From the NCBI GenBank assembly GCA_927910885.1, contig CAKMOD010000098.1:1-12225 (forward strand): a stretch of 12,225 nt of DNA, read 5' to 3'. The translations under genes and the position numbers were made by a program. Source of the stretch: an uncultured Prevotella sp. (lineage in GTDB: Bacteria; Bacteroidota; Bacteroidia; Bacteroidales; Bacteroidaceae). Of this stretch, positions 1 through 6,911 are shown piece by piece. A model generated the notes under the pieces. The model did no database searches, had not been told where the DNA came from, and saw only the letters and a program-made list of their open reading frames with translations. Positions within the stretch are counted from its first letter, which is position 1, and every line of letters starts with the position of its first letter.

Positions 1-61
1 GGTTTAGGATAACAAGATTCTCAATCTTGGCATAGGGGGTTCGATTCCCCCTATTCGACTA
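1..61 (+). tRNA. Partial tRNA-Glu(CTC) copy, 5' end outside the window, homopolymer-expanded
   Basis: This is the 3' three quarters of a tRNA matching the intact tRNA-Glu at 96-167. The window begins in its D-loop, so the acceptor 5' strand and first D-arm half are missing. The anticodon arm is intact, with loop TTCTCAA giving anticodon CTC. Against the intact copy there are no substitutions but five one-base insertions, each lengthening a base run: T at 3-5, A at 11-12, G at 35-39, C at 47-51 and T at 54-55. The G and C insertions pair with each other, making a 6-bp T stem. The extra T lengthens the 3' acceptor strand beyond the standard 7. It could be a degenerate gene or an artefact of homopolymer miscalling at a contig end, so function is uncertain. 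Confidence 0.6.
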
Positions 62-95
62 TCAAATCATCCTCATTAATGGGAAATATTATTCT

Positions 96-167
96 GGTCG
101 ATTCATCTAACGGTTAGGATACAAGATTCTCAATCTTGGCATAGGGGTTCGATTCCCCTATCGACTA
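96..167 (+). tRNA. tRNA-Glu (anticodon CTC)
   Basis: A full cloverleaf can be drawn. Acceptor strands GGTCGAT and ATCGACT pair over seven positions, the first being G-U, followed by discriminator A167. The anticodon stem is CAAGA/TCTTG around the loop TTCTCAA, giving CTC, which reads the Glu codon GAG. The T stem AGGGG/CCCCT encloses TTCGATT. The D-arm, with AACGGTTAGGAT, has the layout of bacterial tRNA-Glu. The bases after the discriminator are CA, so the CCA end is probably added or completed after transcription. It follows a near-identical copy by 34 bases, probably in one transcript ended by the hairpin just downstream. Confidence 0.93.
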
Positions 168-174
168 CAAAAAG

Positions 175-203
175 AAAGTTTAGCTTAATAGCTGAACTTT
201 TTT
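175..203 (+). terminator. Intrinsic terminator after the tRNA-Glu genes
   Basis: An 11-bp stem (AAAGTTTAGCT at 175-185 with AGCTGAACTTT at 190-200, one U-G pair) closes a TAAT loop and runs into a T tract ending at 203, with more T after one G. It starts 8 bases past the tRNA, as expected for the end of a tRNA transcript. Confidence 0.85.
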
Positions 204-581
204 GTTTTATATGATTATTTGATTTTGCGGATTGTTTCAGACTGGTATGTGAAATTAAATTTGCTGTCACTTCTGTCATTTATTGTGAGTTCTTAACTTG
301 TTTATTGATAGTAGAATAAATGAAATGTTAAAAGTGACAGTAAAATGAAACAAAAATATTCTTGTAAGATATGTGTGTAAGACGAAGTCAAATCGTAATT
401 CTTTAGTACAATCTATCTTGTGTGCTTAAAATGTGTGCTTATAGGTAAATGTAAAGGCTCTTAGAGTGCATATTTGAGGTTCTAAACTGCTCTCCTACTC
501 TATTGCCTTGTAAGTTGTTCACAAGGCTAATCTTTAGCAGTCTATCGTTGTGGATTAAGCTAAAGGTATGTAAAAACAAAT
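204..581. other. Gene-free spacer between two converging terminators
   Basis: No credible gene is seen in these 378 bases. The spacer lies between the tRNA terminator on + and the ribosomal-protein operon terminator on -. It holds the dyad at 264-340 and a short direct repeat, TGTGTGCTTA at 419-428 and 432-441. The rest is AT-rich without a motif I recognise. Confidence 0.6.
264..340. repeat. Interrupted inverted repeat with a tandem 9-mer
   Basis: CTGTCACTT at 264-272 pairs perfectly with AAGTGACAG at 332-340. Inside it, TCATTTATT at 276-284 pairs perfectly with AATAAATGA at 315-323. The two 9-bp stems are separated by unequal bulges of 3 and 8 bases and enclose about 30 bases. The left arm also holds an imperfect tandem repeat, CTGTCACTT then CTGTCATTT. 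No T tract follows on either strand, so it is not a standard terminator. Function unknown. Confidence 0.5.
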
Positions 582-609
582 AAAGGCTATAGGAAAACCT
601 ATAGCCTTT
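582..609 (-). terminator. Terminator of the rpmB-rpmG-DUF4295 operon, possibly bidirectional
   Basis: A perfect 12-bp stem, AAAGGCTATAGG (582-593) and CCTATAGCCTTT (598-609), encloses four bases. Read on the - strand it is followed by TTTATTTGTTTTT, a T-rich tail. On + it is followed by TATTGATTTTA, which is weaker. It starts 22 bases after the DUF4295 stop codon. Confidence 0.85.
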
Positions 610-631
610 TATTGATTTTATCTTTATAGAA

Positions 632-790
632 TTAATTCTTAAAGAAATCCTTGACAGCCTCATTTGGGACCATCTGCTCATCGAAGATGTAAGCACCAGT
701 CTTTGGACTCTTTACCATCTTGATAACCTTTGAATATGCGCGACCATCCGTAGAACCTTCGTGGAGGGTAGCGACCGCTTTCTTTGCCAT
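632..790 (-). CDS. DUF4295 family small protein
   Basis: This gene encodes 52 residues beginning MAKKAVATLHEGSTDGRAYS and ending VPNEAVKDFFKN. I recognise the DUF4295 family, a Bacteroidota-restricted small basic protein regularly encoded straight after rpmB and rpmG. The diagnostic stretch is KVIKMVKSPKTGAY in the middle. The family's function is not established; its constant position after two large-subunit protein genes and its Lys-rich N-terminus suggest, as inference, a ribosome-associated protein. It starts 46 bases after the rpmG stop with no separate promoter evident, so it is probably the last gene of the operon, closed by the hairpin at 582-609. The ATG start and full length match the family's usual size of about 50 residues. 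Confidence 0.9.
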   Translation of the reverse strand: MAKKAVATLHEGSTDGRAYSKVIKMVKSPKTGAYIFDEQMVPNEAVKDFFKN

Positions 791-836
791 AGTCTATTAA
801 TTTTAACTATTAACTATACTACTCTTTTTAGCGAGC

Positions 837-1025
837 TTACTTAATCTCCTTGTGAAGGGTAACCTTCTTCAGAACAGGATTATACTTCATGAGCTCAAGA
901 CGCTCTGGAGTATTCTTACGGTTCTTTGTAGTTACGTAACGACTTGTACCAGCTACACCGCTGTTCTTCATCTCGGTACATTCCAAGATAACTTGGACTC
1001 TGTTTCCTTTAGCTTTCTTTGCCAT
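837..1025 (-). CDS. rpmG: 50S ribosomal protein bL33
   Basis: The 62-residue product is bL33 of the large ribosomal subunit, near the E site. It begins MAKKAKGNRVQVILECTE and carries the family signature around TSRYVTTKNRKNTPERLELM, then KYNPVLKKVTLHKEIK at the C-terminus. Only one cysteine (C16) is present, so this is the zinc-free (C-minus) form rather than the four-cysteine form. The ATG at 1025 lies 5 bases after the rpmB stop, and a Shine-Dalgarno-like AGGAG overlaps the end of rpmB, so the two are probably translated from one message. The order rpmB-rpmG-DUF4295 is typical of Bacteroidota. Confidence 0.97.
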   Translation of the reverse strand: MAKKAKGNRVQVILECTEMKNSGVAGTSRYVTTKNRKNTPERLELMKYNPVLKKVTLHKEIK

Positions 1026-1030
1026 GATAT

Positions 1031-1294
1031 TTAGTCTCCTATTACCTTAATGTCCTTCCAGTCAACATAACCCTTAGAAACAGCCTGCTTGAGTGCTGCA
1101 TCAAGACCTACCTTGTTAATTAGACGAAGACCAGCAGCACTAATCTTCAGCTGAATCCAGCAAGCCTCCTCTACATAGTAGAACTTCTTGCTGAAGAGGT
1201 TAACGTCAAAGCTTCTCTTTGTACGGTGCTTTGAGTGAGACACGTTACAACCTATCTGTGCCTTCTTTCCTGTGATTTGACAAATCTTAGACAT
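1031..1294 (-). CDS. rpmB: 50S ribosomal protein bL28
   Basis: The 87-residue product is bL28 of the large subunit. It starts MSKICQITGKKAQIGCNVSH and continues with SKHRTKRSFDVNLFSKKFYY, both family signatures. Two cysteines (5 and 16) lie in the N-terminal loop. An in-frame ATG further up, at 1348, would add 18 residues. I reject it because it falls inside the -7 box of the promoter at 1346-1376 and would therefore lie upstream of the transcript start. From the chosen ATG the leader is roughly 45 bases. The gene is first in the rpmB-rpmG-DUF4295 unit, and its own promoter separates it from pncC upstream. Confidence 0.97.
   Translation of the reverse strand: MSKICQITGKKAQIGCNVSHSKHRTKRSFDVNLFSKKFYYVEEACWIQLKISAAGLRLINKVGLDAALKQAVSKGYVDWKDIKVIGD
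1036..1040 (-). promoter_or_regulatory. Shine-Dalgarno-like site for rpmG inside the end of rpmB
   Basis: AGGAG on the - strand lies 10 bases before the rpmG ATG, just ahead of the rpmB stop codon. Bacteroidota mostly start translation from A-rich leaders without such a site, so a clear match here stands out. It may simply serve re-initiation after rpmB. Confidence 0.45.
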
Positions 1295-1345
1295 TTCTAT
1301 CTTTGTTTTGTGATTCGTTAATTGATACCTATTCCAAACAGGGTG

Positions 1346-1376
1346 CAAAATTACAAAAAAGTTTCAAATAAGCAAA
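1346..1376 (-). promoter_or_regulatory. Bacteroidota-type promoter of rpmB
   Basis: On the - strand, TTTG (1376-1373) is followed by 19 bases and then TAATTTTG (1353-1346). This fits the TTTG / TAnnTTTG pattern known for the primary sigma factor of Bacteroidota. Transcription would begin near 1340, about 45 bases before the rpmB ATG. Confidence 0.75.
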
Positions 1377-1419
1377 ACTTTTCCTATGATAATTGCTGAA
1401 TTTAAGCTTTTTTGCACGT

Positions 1420-1923
1420 TTATTCGGACTTTATGTCCATATCATTCAAGAAATCAAGCATTAAACGGATTGCTTTATTCGTCGCAATGGCGAGATTAAT
1501 ATCGCGTCCATAATCCTCCGTAAGCTTAAAAGTTCTTATTTCGTCTTTGTTGCCGTAAGCCAACCAAATGGTACCTACTGGGTTCTCACTTGTGCCACCA
1601 CCAGGACCAGCATAGCCTGTAGATGCAATTGCAAAATCGACACCAATGGTATTGATAGTACCCAACACCATTTCACGTGCAACCTCCTCTGATACAGCTG
1701 TCTTCTCTTCAATCACCTCGTGAGATACACCAAGAAGTTTCTCCTTTACCTCATCAGTATAGGCAACAACACCACCTTTATAATAATCTGATGATCCAGG
1801 GATTGCTATGATAGCCTCGCTGATACGACCGCCTGTACAACTTTCTGCAGTACCGATTGTATACCCTGAGGCATAAAGGATGTCACCAATCTGACGTGAT
1901 ATTATCTTACTTTCAAAATCCAT
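1420..1923 (-). CDS. pncC: CinA C-terminal domain protein, nicotinamide-nucleotide amidohydrolase type
   Basis: The 167-residue protein consists of the CinA C-terminal domain alone. Family members of this type (PncC) deamidate nicotinamide mononucleotide to nicotinate mononucleotide in pyridine nucleotide salvage. Visible motifs are AESCTGGR at residues 26-33, holding the conserved serine, the AYTDEVKEKLLGV region near 54-66, and the glycine-rich STGYAGPGGGT at 101-111. The N-terminal molybdopterin-binding-like domain of full CinA is absent, so this is the short stand-alone form. The ATG at 1923 follows the tsaD stop by 30 bases, placing it last in map-tsaD-pncC. Enzyme activity is inferred from the family. 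Confidence 0.92.
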   Translation of the reverse strand: MDFESKIISRQIGDILYASGYTIGTAESCTGGRISEAIIAIPGSSDYYKGGVVAYTDEVKEKLLGVSHEVIEEKTAVSEEVAREMVLGTINTIGVDFAIASTGYAGPGGGTSENPVGTIWLAYGNKDEIRTFKLTEDYGRDINLAIATNKAIRLMLDFLNDMDIKSE

Positions 1924-1953
1924 AATCTTACTCTTATTAGGGGGATTGTTTAA

Positions 1954-2985
1954 TTATTCAAAAGTTACTTTGCTAAACACAGGGATATCCATCTGTGTAA
2001 AGTCTTTGTCTTGATACTTGAAGTTACCTACACTGGCAATCATTGCAGCGTTGTCTGTAGTATAGCTAAACTTTGGTATGTAAATCGTCCAACCATAACG
2101 CTCTGCATGGTCTTGGAACGCATTACGAAGGCCATTATTAGCCGATACACCACCTGCAACAGCTACATGTTTAATACCTGTTTCTTTAACAGCTAAGCGC
2201 AACTTCTTCATCAGTATACTAACAATTGCATGTTCAAGGCTGGCTGCAATGTCTTCTTTATGATGCTCAATGAAATCTGGATCTTCTTCTACCCATTTTC
2301 TCATATTATATAAGAAAGATGTCTTAAGACCAGAGAAAGAGTAATCAAAACCTGCAACATTAGGCTCTGCAAACTTATAAGCCAAAGGATTACCTTGGCG
2401 TGCAAGCCTATCAATGATTGGACCACCAGGATAACCGAGTCCCATCACCTTAGAACACTTGTCAATAGCCTCACCAGCTGCATCGTCAATAGTCTGACCG
2501 AGTACTTCCATATCGTTATAGGCATTTACCTTAACAATCTGAGAATTACCGCCAGATACCAAGAGGCAAAGGAATGGGAATGGGGGCATGTGATTGTCGT
2601 CATCGCTTTCCTTGATGAAGTGAGCCATGACATGACCCTGCAAATGGTTTACCTCAATCATTGGGATATTCAAAGAACGAGCAAAACCTTTGGCAAAGTT
2701 TACGCCAACCAAAAGACTACCCATCAATCCAGGACCACGTGTAAAGGCAATGGCTGAAAGTTGTTCCTTAGTAATATCTGCACGCTTCAATGCTTGGTCA
2801 ACAACAGGAACCACATTCTGCTGGTGCGCTCTTGATGCAAGTTCAGGAACAACTCCTCCATAAGCTTTATGCACCTCCTGTGAGGCAGTTACATTACTGA
2901 GGATAACACCATTCCTCAATACGGCAGCACTTGTGTCATCACAACTGCTTTCTATACCTAATATATAAATATCTTCTTTTTCCAT
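1954..2985 (-). CDS. tsaD: tRNA N6-adenosine threonylcarbamoyltransferase TsaD
   Basis: TsaD transfers threonylcarbamoyl to A37 of tRNAs reading ANN codons (t6A), working in the cytoplasm with TsaB and TsaE, neither of which is encoded here. The 343-residue length is normal. Signatures are GIESSCDDTS at 10-19 (ATPase-fold start), the metal-binding pair H114 and H118 in NHLQGH, LVSGGNSQI further on, and the C-terminal SYTTDNAAMIA with its conserved Asp. The ATG at 2985 is 36 bases after the map stop, with no promoter recognised between, so co-transcription with map is likely. No frameshift or missing catalytic residue is seen. Confidence 0.97.
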   Translation of the reverse strand: MEKEDIYILGIESSCDDTSAAVLRNGVILSNVTASQEVHKAYGGVVPELASRAHQQNVVPVVDQALKRADITKEQLSAIAFTRGPGLMGSLLVGVNFAKGFARSLNIPMIEVNHLQGHVMAHFIKESDDDNHMPPFPFLCLLVSGGNSQIVKVNAYNDMEVLGQTIDDAAGEAIDKCSKVMGLGYPGGPIIDRLARQGNPLAYKFAEPNVAGFDYSFSGLKTSFLYNMRKWVEEDPDFIEHHKEDIAASLEHAIVSILMKKLRLAVKETGIKHVAVAGGVSANNGLRNAFQDHAERYGWTIYIPKFSYTTDNAAMIASVGNFKYQDKDFTQMDIPVFSKVTFE

Positions 2986-3021
2986 TTTCAGTTAGATTCT
3001 CTCCTAAAAGAATATCAGACA

Positions 3022-3882
3022 TTAATGTGTCAGAATCTCCAATCCATGTTCTGTCATAACGAAAGTATGCTCCCACTGAGCTGAAGGTTTCTCATCACCA
3101 GTGATAACCTCCCAACCATACGGATCTTCTGCATCAATAAAGACTTTCCATGTACCCATATTAATCATTGGCTCAATGGTGAATACCATACCAGGAACCA
3201 GTAACATACCAGTACCTCTATGACCATAGTGAACAATGTCTGGCTGTTCGTGGAACTCGATACCCACACCATGACCACAGAGGTCACGTACAACGCCATA
3301 GCCATTCTTCTCAGCATGCTTCTGAATAGCATGACCGATATCACCTACAAAGGAATAAGGTTTAGCAGCTTCCGCACCAATCTCAAGGCATTCCTTGGCT
3401 ACACGAACTAATCGTTCCTTCTCAGGTGTTGTTTTTCCTATGATGAACATACGACTTGCATCTGCATAATAACCGTCTACAATCGTTGTCATATCAACAT
3501 TGATAATATCACCTTCTTGAAGAACATCTTCTTTCTTTGGAACACCATGACACACAACCTCATTAATACTTGTGCATACACTCTTTGGATATCCCGCATA
3601 GTTCAAGCAGGCAGGGATTGCATTATGGTCTTTGCAATACTGCATACAGATATCATCAATCTCCTGTGTATTCATTCCTACGTGGATAGCCTCAGCGACA
3701 GCATCCAAACAGCCAGTATTGACTATACCACTCTTTCGGATACCTTCAATCTGCTCAGGTGTCTTAATCATATCACGTGTAGGAACGAGTTTGCCCTTCT
3801 TCTCAAGAGCCATTATCTTTAAGTCCATTTCGGTTGGCTCCTGTCCCGGAAGACAATGCCACCTTTTCTTTTTCAACTGCAT
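3022..3882 (-). CDS. map: Type I methionine aminopeptidase with N-terminal extension
   Basis: Map removes the initiator methionine from new proteins. From the ATG at 3882 the protein has 286 residues. The dinuclear metal ligands are all present: D130 in INVD, D141 in ADAS, H204 in GHGVG, E237 in IEPM and E271 in WEHT. Catalytic H112 lies in VVCHGVP. About 40 residues precede the usual start of the fold (TPEQIEGIRKSG), including RWHCLPGQ and a basic start MQLKKK. A TTG eight codons further up, at 3906, is in frame. I prefer the ATG, but the longer form of 294 residues cannot be excluded. It is first in map-tsaD-pncC and is driven by the promoter at 3970-4000. Confidence 0.96.
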   Translation of the reverse strand: MQLKKKRWHCLPGQEPTEMDLKIMALEKKGKLVPTRDMIKTPEQIEGIRKSGIVNTGCLDAVAEAIHVGMNTQEIDDICMQYCKDHNAIPACLNYAGYPKSVCTSINEVVCHGVPKKEDVLQEGDIINVDMTTIVDGYYADASRMFIIGKTTPEKERLVRVAKECLEIGAEAAKPYSFVGDIGHAIQKHAEKNGYGVVRDLCGHGVGIEFHEQPDIVHYGHRGTGMLLVPGMVFTIEPMINMGTWKVFIDAEDPYGWEVITGDEKPSAQWEHTFVMTEHGLEILTH

Positions 3883-3946
3883 ATCATCTATTTTATCTTT
3901 TTGCAAGAATTAAGCAGGTAAACGCAAGAAGAATAAGTTTTCATTT

Positions 3947-3978
3947 TGCGAAGTGCTGCTTAGTTTCTGCAAAAGTAC
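3947..3978 (-). repeat. Promoter-linked repeat, copy upstream of map
   Basis: This segment matches 24 of 32 positions of the element at 8026-8057 upstream of DMP19. On the - strand the shared core is TAnnTTTGCAGAAnnTAAGC, followed by a GCACT-like tail. The first eight bases of the core are the -7 box of the map promoter, so the rest covers the presumed transcript start and the beginning of the leader. Confidence 0.6.
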
Positions 3979-4000
3979 TATAATTCAAAGACAAAACAAA
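3970..4000 (-). promoter_or_regulatory. Bacteroidota-type promoter of map-tsaD-pncC
   Basis: On the - strand, TTTG (4000-3997) is followed by 19 bases and then TACTTTTG (3977-3970). Spacing and both boxes agree with the Bacteroidota consensus. The leader to the ATG at 3882 would be about 80 bases. Confidence 0.72.
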
Positions 4001-4157
4001 ATAAATCAAGTCCTTTCTTACAGAAGAGTCTTATTTGATATATTGTACAACAGCCTACTAAAATATAATCAAGTAAGGAGTACTAAACATATATGAATCT
4101 TATTAGAAAGACTTTCACCAATGACTGGTAATAATTTTGTTTGTCAAGCCTTTATTA

Positions 4158-6905
4158 TCAATCAAAAAGGTTGAGTTTATTCTCTCTTGCCTTACTCAAA
4201 GACAATACCTTTTGTTGTTGCTCCTTATAACCAGCTCTTAGCTTTTCGTATTTTGCGTCTAATTCCTCACAGAAACGTTCACGCTCTTTATCATTGAGTA
4301 ATATGGCTGCTATGGAAGGGTTGACAGAAGCATCTTTAACCCATACAACTGGGGCATCGTATAACGGAGCTATCTTCAGCGCAACATGGAGTTGAGAGGT
4401 TGTTGCGCCACCTATCATAACAGGGGTATTGAGTCCTGCTTCCTTGAAAGCTACAACACTATTTACCATCTCCTGAAGACTTGGTGTAATGAGACCAGAC
4501 AATCCAATTAAATCTACATTCTCTTCCTTGGCTTTCTTAATAATCTGGTCAGCTGGCACCATAACGCCCAAATCAATGACTTCATAGTTGTTACAAGCCA
4601 TCACAACGGCCACAATATTCTTTCCGATATCGTGCACATCACCCTTTACAGTAGCCAATAGCACCTTTCCTGCAATAGCCTTACCATCTACCTTCTCCTT
4701 TTCAATATAAGGTTGGAGAATAGCTACAGCATCTTTCATTGTGCGGGCAGTCTTAACAACTTGTGGTAAGAACATCTTACCAGCACCGAACAAGTCGCCT
4801 ACTTCGTTCATACCCTGCATCAAAGGACCTTCAATAATGTTCACAGCGTGTGGATACTTCTCCAATGCTTCGTGAATATCCTCATTCAAATAGGTTGAAA
4901 TACCCTTGCGTAGTGCATATTTTAATCTGTCTTCCAAAATGTCATTACGCCATGCTTCCTGCGCAACTTCCTGCGTAGCACCACCATTCTTTTGTGCTTC
5001 TTTTTTCTCAAGAATCTTGTTAGCCAGTTCAATCAGTAGTTCGTCGGCTCCCTCTACCCTATCCAGAACAACGTCTTCAATTATCTTAAGATGGTCTTCT
5101 GGTATATCGGCGTATGTCACTTTGGTAGCTGGATTGACAATACCAAAGTCCATACCCACCTGAATGGCATGATAAAGAAATACGGCATGCATAGCCTCAC
5201 GGATATAGTTATTACCTCGGAAGCTAAATGAAAGGTTACTTACACCACCACTAACGTGCGCACCAAGTAAGTTCTTCTTTATCCATTCCGTAGCACGAAT
5301 AAAATCGACAGCATAGCTATTATGCTCCTTCATTCCCGTACAAATAGCAAGAATATTTGGGTCGAAGATAATGTCCTGAGGTGGGAAACCCACTTTCTCG
5401 GTAAGAATCTTATAACCTCTTTCAGCTATCTCAATACGACGATCGTAGCTTGTTGCTTGTCCTTCTTCATCAAAGCACATTACAACAACAGCTGCACCGA
5501 AGCGCAGTACATCCTTTGCGTGCTGAATAAATGCTTCTTCACCTTCTTTCAAAGAAATAGAGTTGACAATTGCCTTACCCTGTACACACTTCAAGGCAGA
5601 TACAACTACCTCCCAATCAGATGAGTCAATCATCAGTGGAACACGAGCAATCTCAGGTTCTGATGAAATCATATTGACAAAATGAGCCATCTCATCTTTT
5701 GACTCCAATAGACCGTCGTCCATGTTAATGTCCAGTACCAACGCACCATCATCCACTTGTTTACGAGCAATGGTCAATGCCTCCTCGTAGTTCTTTTCTT
5801 TAACTAAGCGAAGGAACTTACGACTTCCTGCAACATTACAACGCTCACCAACGTTTACAAATGTTATTTCTGGAGTCAATCGGAACTGCTCAAGTCCTGA
5901 GAGAATCATCTCCTTTGGTGCATCAACAGGTATATGAGGTTTCTTTCCCTCAACAACTTTTACGTAGCCAGCGATGAATTCTTCCGTTGTTCCACAACAG
6001 CCACCAATGATATTCACAAGCCCTTCATCCACGAATGAAGCCATCTGTGGCACCATGATTTCTGCTGTTTCATCATACTCTCCCATCGAGTTTGGCAGAC
6101 CTGCATTTGGATGAATGCTTATATAATAAGGTGCTTTTGCTGCCAACTCCTTCAAATAAGGGCGCATCTGTTCTGCTCCAAACGAACAATTAAGACCAAT
6201 AGAAAAGATAGGATAAGATGATACTGAAGCTATGAAAGCATCAAGTGTTTGACCGCTAAGAGTTCTACCAGAAAGGTCAGTAATTGTTACTGATATCATA
6301 ATAGGTAGGTCGACACCCGCCTTCTTCATTTCAGACAATGACGCATCAATAGCCACCTTAGCATTAAGTGTATCGAATATTGTCTCAATCAAAACAGTAT
6401 CAATACCCCCTTCTATCATTGCAGCAACCTGCTCACTATAAGCATCAAAGAGTGCATCGTATGTAAGGTCACGCTTAGCAGGGTCGCTTACATCAGGCGA
6501 CATCGAACAAGTCTTATTCGTTGGACCAATACTACCTGCGACAAAACGAGGTTTATCTGCTGTCGAATATTCATCAGCACACTTACGTGCAAGCTTCGCT
6601 CCTGCGTAAGCAATATCACGAGAGAAGCTTTCCATGTGGTAATCTGCTTGCGAAACACGCTGTGCAGAGAAGGTGTTAGTACTGATAATATCAGCTCCTG
6701 CCTCTAAATAACGACGGTGAATATCCTCAATGATATCAGGGCGTGATAAGTTCAACATATCATTATTACCCTGATAATTGAGCATTTGTAAAAGTTCAAG
6801 TTCGCCACGGAAGTCTTTCTCCGTTAAGTTATATCCTTGAATCATGGTGCCCATAGCACCATCTAAAATCAGTATTCTATCTTTAATGTTATCCCTTAAC
6901 TTCAT
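4158..6905 (-). CDS. metH: Cobalamin-dependent methionine synthase lacking the reactivation domain
   Basis: MetH moves a methyl group from methyl-tetrahydrofolate through cobalamin to homocysteine, giving methionine. In order: the homocysteine domain (about 1-325) with zinc cysteines C240, C303 and C304; the pterin-binding domain (about 345-605, starting FVNVGERCNVAGS); the B12 cap helices (about 655-735); and the cobalamin-binding domain with DVHDIG at 756-760, His758 being the lower cobalt ligand, and SGLITPS. The protein has 915 residues against roughly 1,230 in E. coli. It stops after VLSLSKARENKLNLFD, the linker preceding the AdoMet-dependent reactivation domain. That domain is absent, and no such coding sequence follows in the 157 bases to the map promoter. 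The ATG lies 6 bases after the smpB stop. No cobalamin riboswitch is recognisable in the window. Confidence 0.97.
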   Translation of the reverse strand: MKLRDNIKDRILILDGAMGTMIQGYNLTEKDFRGELELLQMLNYQGNNDMLNLSRPDIIEDIHRRYLEAGADIISTNTFSAQRVSQADYHMESFSRDIAYAGAKLARKCADEYSTADKPRFVAGSIGPTNKTCSMSPDVSDPAKRDLTYDALFDAYSEQVAAMIEGGIDTVLIETIFDTLNAKVAIDASLSEMKKAGVDLPIMISVTITDLSGRTLSGQTLDAFIASVSSYPIFSIGLNCSFGAEQMRPYLKELAAKAPYYISIHPNAGLPNSMGEYDETAEIMVPQMASFVDEGLVNIIGGCCGTTEEFIAGYVKVVEGKKPHIPVDAPKEMILSGLEQFRLTPEITFVNVGERCNVAGSRKFLRLVKEKNYEEALTIARKQVDDGALVLDINMDDGLLESKDEMAHFVNMISSEPEIARVPLMIDSSDWEVVVSALKCVQGKAIVNSISLKEGEEAFIQHAKDVLRFGAAVVVMCFDEEGQATSYDRRIEIAERGYKILTEKVGFPPQDIIFDPNILAICTGMKEHNSYAVDFIRATEWIKKNLLGAHVSGGVSNLSFSFRGNNYIREAMHAVFLYHAIQVGMDFGIVNPATKVTYADIPEDHLKIIEDVVLDRVEGADELLIELANKILEKKEAQKNGGATQEVAQEAWRNDILEDRLKYALRKGISTYLNEDIHEALEKYPHAVNIIEGPLMQGMNEVGDLFGAGKMFLPQVVKTARTMKDAVAILQPYIEKEKVDGKAIAGKVLLATVKGDVHDIGKNIVAVVMACNNYEVIDLGVMVPADQIIKKAKEENVDLIGLSGLITPSLQEMVNSVVAFKEAGLNTPVMIGGATTSQLHVALKIAPLYDAPVVWVKDASVNPSIAAILLNDKERERFCEELDAKYEKLRAGYKEQQQKVLSLSKARENKLNLFD

Positions 6906-6911
6906 TATTTT

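Noticed and set aside
439..696. An 85-codon open frame on the - strand
   Set aside because: It overlaps the end of DUF4295 in another frame and runs through the operon terminator. Its composition looks random and no family resemblance is seen.
1295..1348. N-terminal extension of rpmB to an upstream ATG at 1348
   Set aside because: The extra codons overlap the -7 box and lie before the expected transcript start. The 87-residue form matches bL28.
4001..4157. Lost or frameshifted reactivation domain of MetH downstream of its stop
   Set aside because: The stretch is short, AT-rich and full of stops, and the map promoter follows directly. Nothing resembles the missing domain.
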